Assembly (NCBI GenBank): GCA_964370795.1
Contig: CAYJME010000162.1
Location: forward strand, 1-7,926
Direction of reading: 5' to 3'
DNA length: 7,926 nt
Source of the DNA: JAHFOW01 sp964370795
GTDB lineage: Bacteria > Planctomycetota > Brocadiia > Brocadiales > Brocadiaceae
Shown: positions 6,307-7,926 of the stretch, piece after piece
How positions within the stretch are numbered: the first letter of the stretch is position 1
Layout: the number at the start of each line of letters is the position of its first letter
Program-made: the position numbers and the translations under genes
The notes under the pieces: model-generated
The model's database searches: none
Told to the model about the DNA's origin: nothing
Seen by the model: only the letters and a program-made list of their open reading frames with translations

Positions 6307-7874
6307 ATGTTCCGACGATTTTCGACCAACTTTGCCCTGTTATCCATTGCAATCGATGCACTGATGGTTGTCCTCGGCCTGTTCCTGGCTGTTCAGCTAC
6401 GGCCAGCATTTAACCCGCTGCAAGCGNNNNNNNNNNNNNNNNNNNNNNNNNNNNNNNNNNNNNNNNNNNNNNNNNNNNNNNNNNNNNNNNNNNNNNNNNN
6501 NNNNNNNNNNNNNNNNNNNNNNNNNNCCTCGGCCTGTTCCTGGCTGTTCAGCTACGGCCAGCATTTAACCCGCTGCAAGCGGTGCGCGACCTCCCCGGAC
6601 CAGTGGTGGTCCCGCCCGAGTTGTTTATTATCTTCCCGATTGTATGGGTGCTGGTCAACCTGTTGTTTTCGGTATATGACGGTCGACGCAACTTGCGGGT
6701 AGTTGATGAATTTGGCAGCCTTACGCTGGCAGCGCTACTGGCCAGCGTGACCATGGCGGGCGTGCTCTACCTGACTTACCGCGAAATCTCTCGCTTCCTG
6801 TTTCTCCAATTTGTGGTGTTGGCTTTCATCACGACCCTTCTATGGCGAGTAGGCGTTCGCATTTTATTCCGTATGCGCTGGCTTGGCCCGGTGCAGCAGC
6901 GGCACATTTTGATCCTGGGTGCCGGCGTGGTCGGCCGAAAACTCGCCGAGCACATAAACAACCAGAAAGACCTGGGGATGAAGCTGATCGGTTTTTTGGA
7001 TGACGACCTGCAAAAGGTCAGCCAATACTCGGATGTATTGGACTCGATGGACCGCGTTCGGGCGGTGATCCAACACAAGTTAGTGGATGATGTCGTGCTC
7101 GCGCTGCCGCCTTCAGCGCACGCCCGGCTTAACCAGGTAGTCAGCGAATTGCATGACCTTCCGGTGCGCGTATGGGTCATCCCGGATTATTTCTCGCTGA
7201 CTTTGCACCGCGCCTCGGTGGAGGAATTTGCTGGAATGCCTATGCTCGACCTGCGCGCCCCGGCGCTCAGCGAGTATCAGCGAATGATCAAGCGAGCCTT
7301 TGACCTGGCAGTCGTGCTGCTCACATTGCCTGTCACCTTGCCAGTCATGGGGATCATCGGTCTGGCTGTGGCGCTCGACAGCCAAGGGCCGGTTATTTAC
7401 AAAGCGCGCCGGGTGGGAGAAAATGGACGAATTTTCACCATGCACAAATTCCGCTCGATGGTTAATAACACCGCGGGGGAATTGGCAAAGATAGGCTCCT
7501 CCGATTCCAACGGTCAGTATGTACACAAGGTACCTAACGACCCACGGGTGACGCGTATCGGACGACTGTTGCGGCGCACCAGCCTGGACGAGCTGCCGCA
7601 ATTATTCAACGTGTTAGCTGGCAGCATGAGCCTGGTTGGACCACGCCCAGAGATGCCTGACCTGGTGGAAAAATATCAGCCGTGGCAGCGTAAGCGCTTC
7701 ACCGTGCCGCAGGGGATCACCGGCTGGTGGCAGGTGAACGGACGCAGCGACCGGCCGATGCATCTGCATACTGAAGATGATCTCTATTATGTGCAGCATT
7801 ACTCGCTCTGGTTGGATATGCAGATTCTGCTCCGCACCGTTTGGTCGGTTGTGCGCGGCAAGGGCGCGTTTTAA
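6307..7874 (+). CDS. Polyprenyl-phosphate hexose-1-phosphate transferase (initiating sugar transferase), broken by a false assembly gap
   Basis: The two parts are 6307-6426 (40 codons) and 6582-7874 (430 codons plus stop). Joining 6426 to 6582 gives one 470-residue protein of usual length for the WcaJ/WbaP/CpsE-type family. In the joined protein, four N-terminal membrane segments lie near residues 8-31, 51-72, 88-106 and 111-134. A Rossmann-like CoA_binding_3 domain follows, with ILGAGVVGRKLAEH (about 151-164) and LIGFLDDD. The Bac_transf catalytic domain starts near 286: KRAFDLAVVLLTLP (re-entrant membrane helix), HKFRSM, TSLDELPQL with the catalytic Asp386-Glu387 pair, LVGPRPEMP, and GITGWWQVNGRSD. 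The enzyme transfers a sugar-1-phosphate, often glucose or galactose, from a UDP-sugar to undecaprenyl phosphate, the first step of glycan assembly. The GTG at 6582 is only the first codon after the duplicated stretch, not a true start. As written, 155 surplus bases shift the frame. Confidence 0.9.
6372..6581 (+). repeat. Exact 55-base direct duplication flanking the gap (assembly artefact)
   Basis: Bases 6372-6426 and 6527-6581 are identical, both running from CCTCGGCCTGTTCC to CTGCAAGCG. The left copy stops at the first N and the right copy starts just after the last N, as expected for two contig ends sharing an overlap rather than for a genomic duplication. Within the gene it encodes the end of the first membrane segment and the following loop. 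Confidence 0.92.
6427..6526. other. Assembly gap of exactly 100 Ns
   Basis: One hundred Ns is a conventional placeholder for a gap of unknown size. The exact 55-base repeat on its two sides shows that the flanking contigs overlap, so no sequence is likely to be missing. Confidence 0.95.
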
Positions 7875-7879
7875 TCCGG

Positions 7880-7885
7880 TATAAT
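7880..7885 (+). promoter_or_regulatory. Consensus -10 hexamer TATAAT downstream of the sugar phosphotransferase
   Basis: A perfect TATAAT lies five bases after the stop codon of the phosphotransferase gene. No good -35 element lies 16-18 bases upstream (that position falls in the GC-rich end of the gene); TTGTGC at 7849-7854 is 25 bases away, too far. It may start transcription of a gene beyond the window, in which case the ATG at 7884 could not be that gene's start. Confidence 0.35.
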
Positions 7886-7926
7886 GGGCCGAAATAAACC
7901 GTATCTACCCATCGCGCTACGGCACG
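7884..7926 (+). CDS. Possible N-terminal start of a further gene (14 codons, truncated by window end)
   Basis: From the ATG at 7884 the frame stays open to the window edge (MGRNKPYLPIALRH). There is no recognisable Shine-Dalgarno sequence, and the ATG overlaps the TATAAT hexamer, so it may be chance. Too little is present to name a product. The short distance from the previous stop (nine bases) would fit an operon continuation. Confidence 0.22.
   Translation, partial: MGRNKPYLPIALRH

Noticed and set aside
6372..6581. A genuine tandem duplication or inserted element within the sugar transferase gene
   Set aside because: The copies are perfectly identical, end exactly at the Ns, and their removal restores a normal-length protein; contig overlap explains all of this.
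6307..6702. Single short reading frame running through the N run
   Set aside because: Only the first 40 codons are real; everything after the Ns is out of frame with the true sugar transferase and results from the false gap.
7884..7926. Naming the product of the gene beginning at the right edge
   Set aside because: Only 14 codons are visible and they contain no recognisable motif.

Overview
The window is a stretch of a cell-surface polysaccharide (exopolysaccharide, capsule or O-antigen type) biosynthesis locus. All recognisable genes lie on the plus strand. In order they are: the C-terminal half of a GT11 alpha-1,2-fucosyltransferase-like protein, a GT2 glycosyltransferase, a GT4 glycosyltransferase, a WecG/TagA/CpsF (GT26) glycosyltransferase, a large membrane protein joining an O-antigen ligase/polymerase domain to C-terminal TPRs, and a polyprenyl-phosphate sugar phosphotransferase that starts synthesis of the lipid-linked glycan. 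A possible first few codons of another gene lie at the right edge.

Layout: positions 1-3646 hold the glycosyltransferases. They are tightly packed: a one-base TAATG overlap at 477, an 8-base overlap at 2822-2829, and one 73-base gap at 1530-1602. This part is clearly AT-rich (individual 60-base blocks of 23-40% G+C by hand count) up to about 3060. The GT26 gene is a compositional mosaic. From about 3361 onward the sequence is GC-rich (roughly 58-65% in the blocks counted). A 126-base spacer (3647-3772) separates the GT26 gene from the ligase/TPR gene. A 239-base spacer (6068-6306) carries a tandem array of about 36-base GC-rich repeats ahead of the sugar phosphotransferase.

The sugar phosphotransferase is interrupted on paper by exactly 100 Ns (6427-6526). 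The 55 bases before the gap (6372-6426) are repeated exactly after it (6527-6581). Removing the Ns and one copy gives one uninterrupted 470-codon reading frame of normal family architecture. The gap is therefore almost certainly a false scaffolding gap between contigs that overlap by 55 bases, not biology.

Pathway view (inference): the phosphotransferase loads the first sugar phosphate onto undecaprenyl phosphate. The GT26 enzyme probably adds the second sugar. The GT4, GT2 and GT11 enzymes extend and decorate the unit, with fucose as a likely decoration. The ligase/TPR protein polymerises or transfers the product outside the membrane. No flippase, chain-length regulator or sugar-nucleotide gene is visible here.

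Organism: a bacterium, probably known from a draft or metagenome assembly because of the scaffold gap. The TPR-fused ligase, the intergenic CCCTCACCC...CTCTCCC...GGG(C/A)GAGG-type repeats and the general codon style remind me of Chloroflexota (Anaerolineae), but this is an impression without a marker gene. I found no RNA gene, CRISPR array, transposase or defence system, and I do not see a convincing undescribed biological system. The most actionable observations are the false gap, the repeat array and the compositional mosaic.
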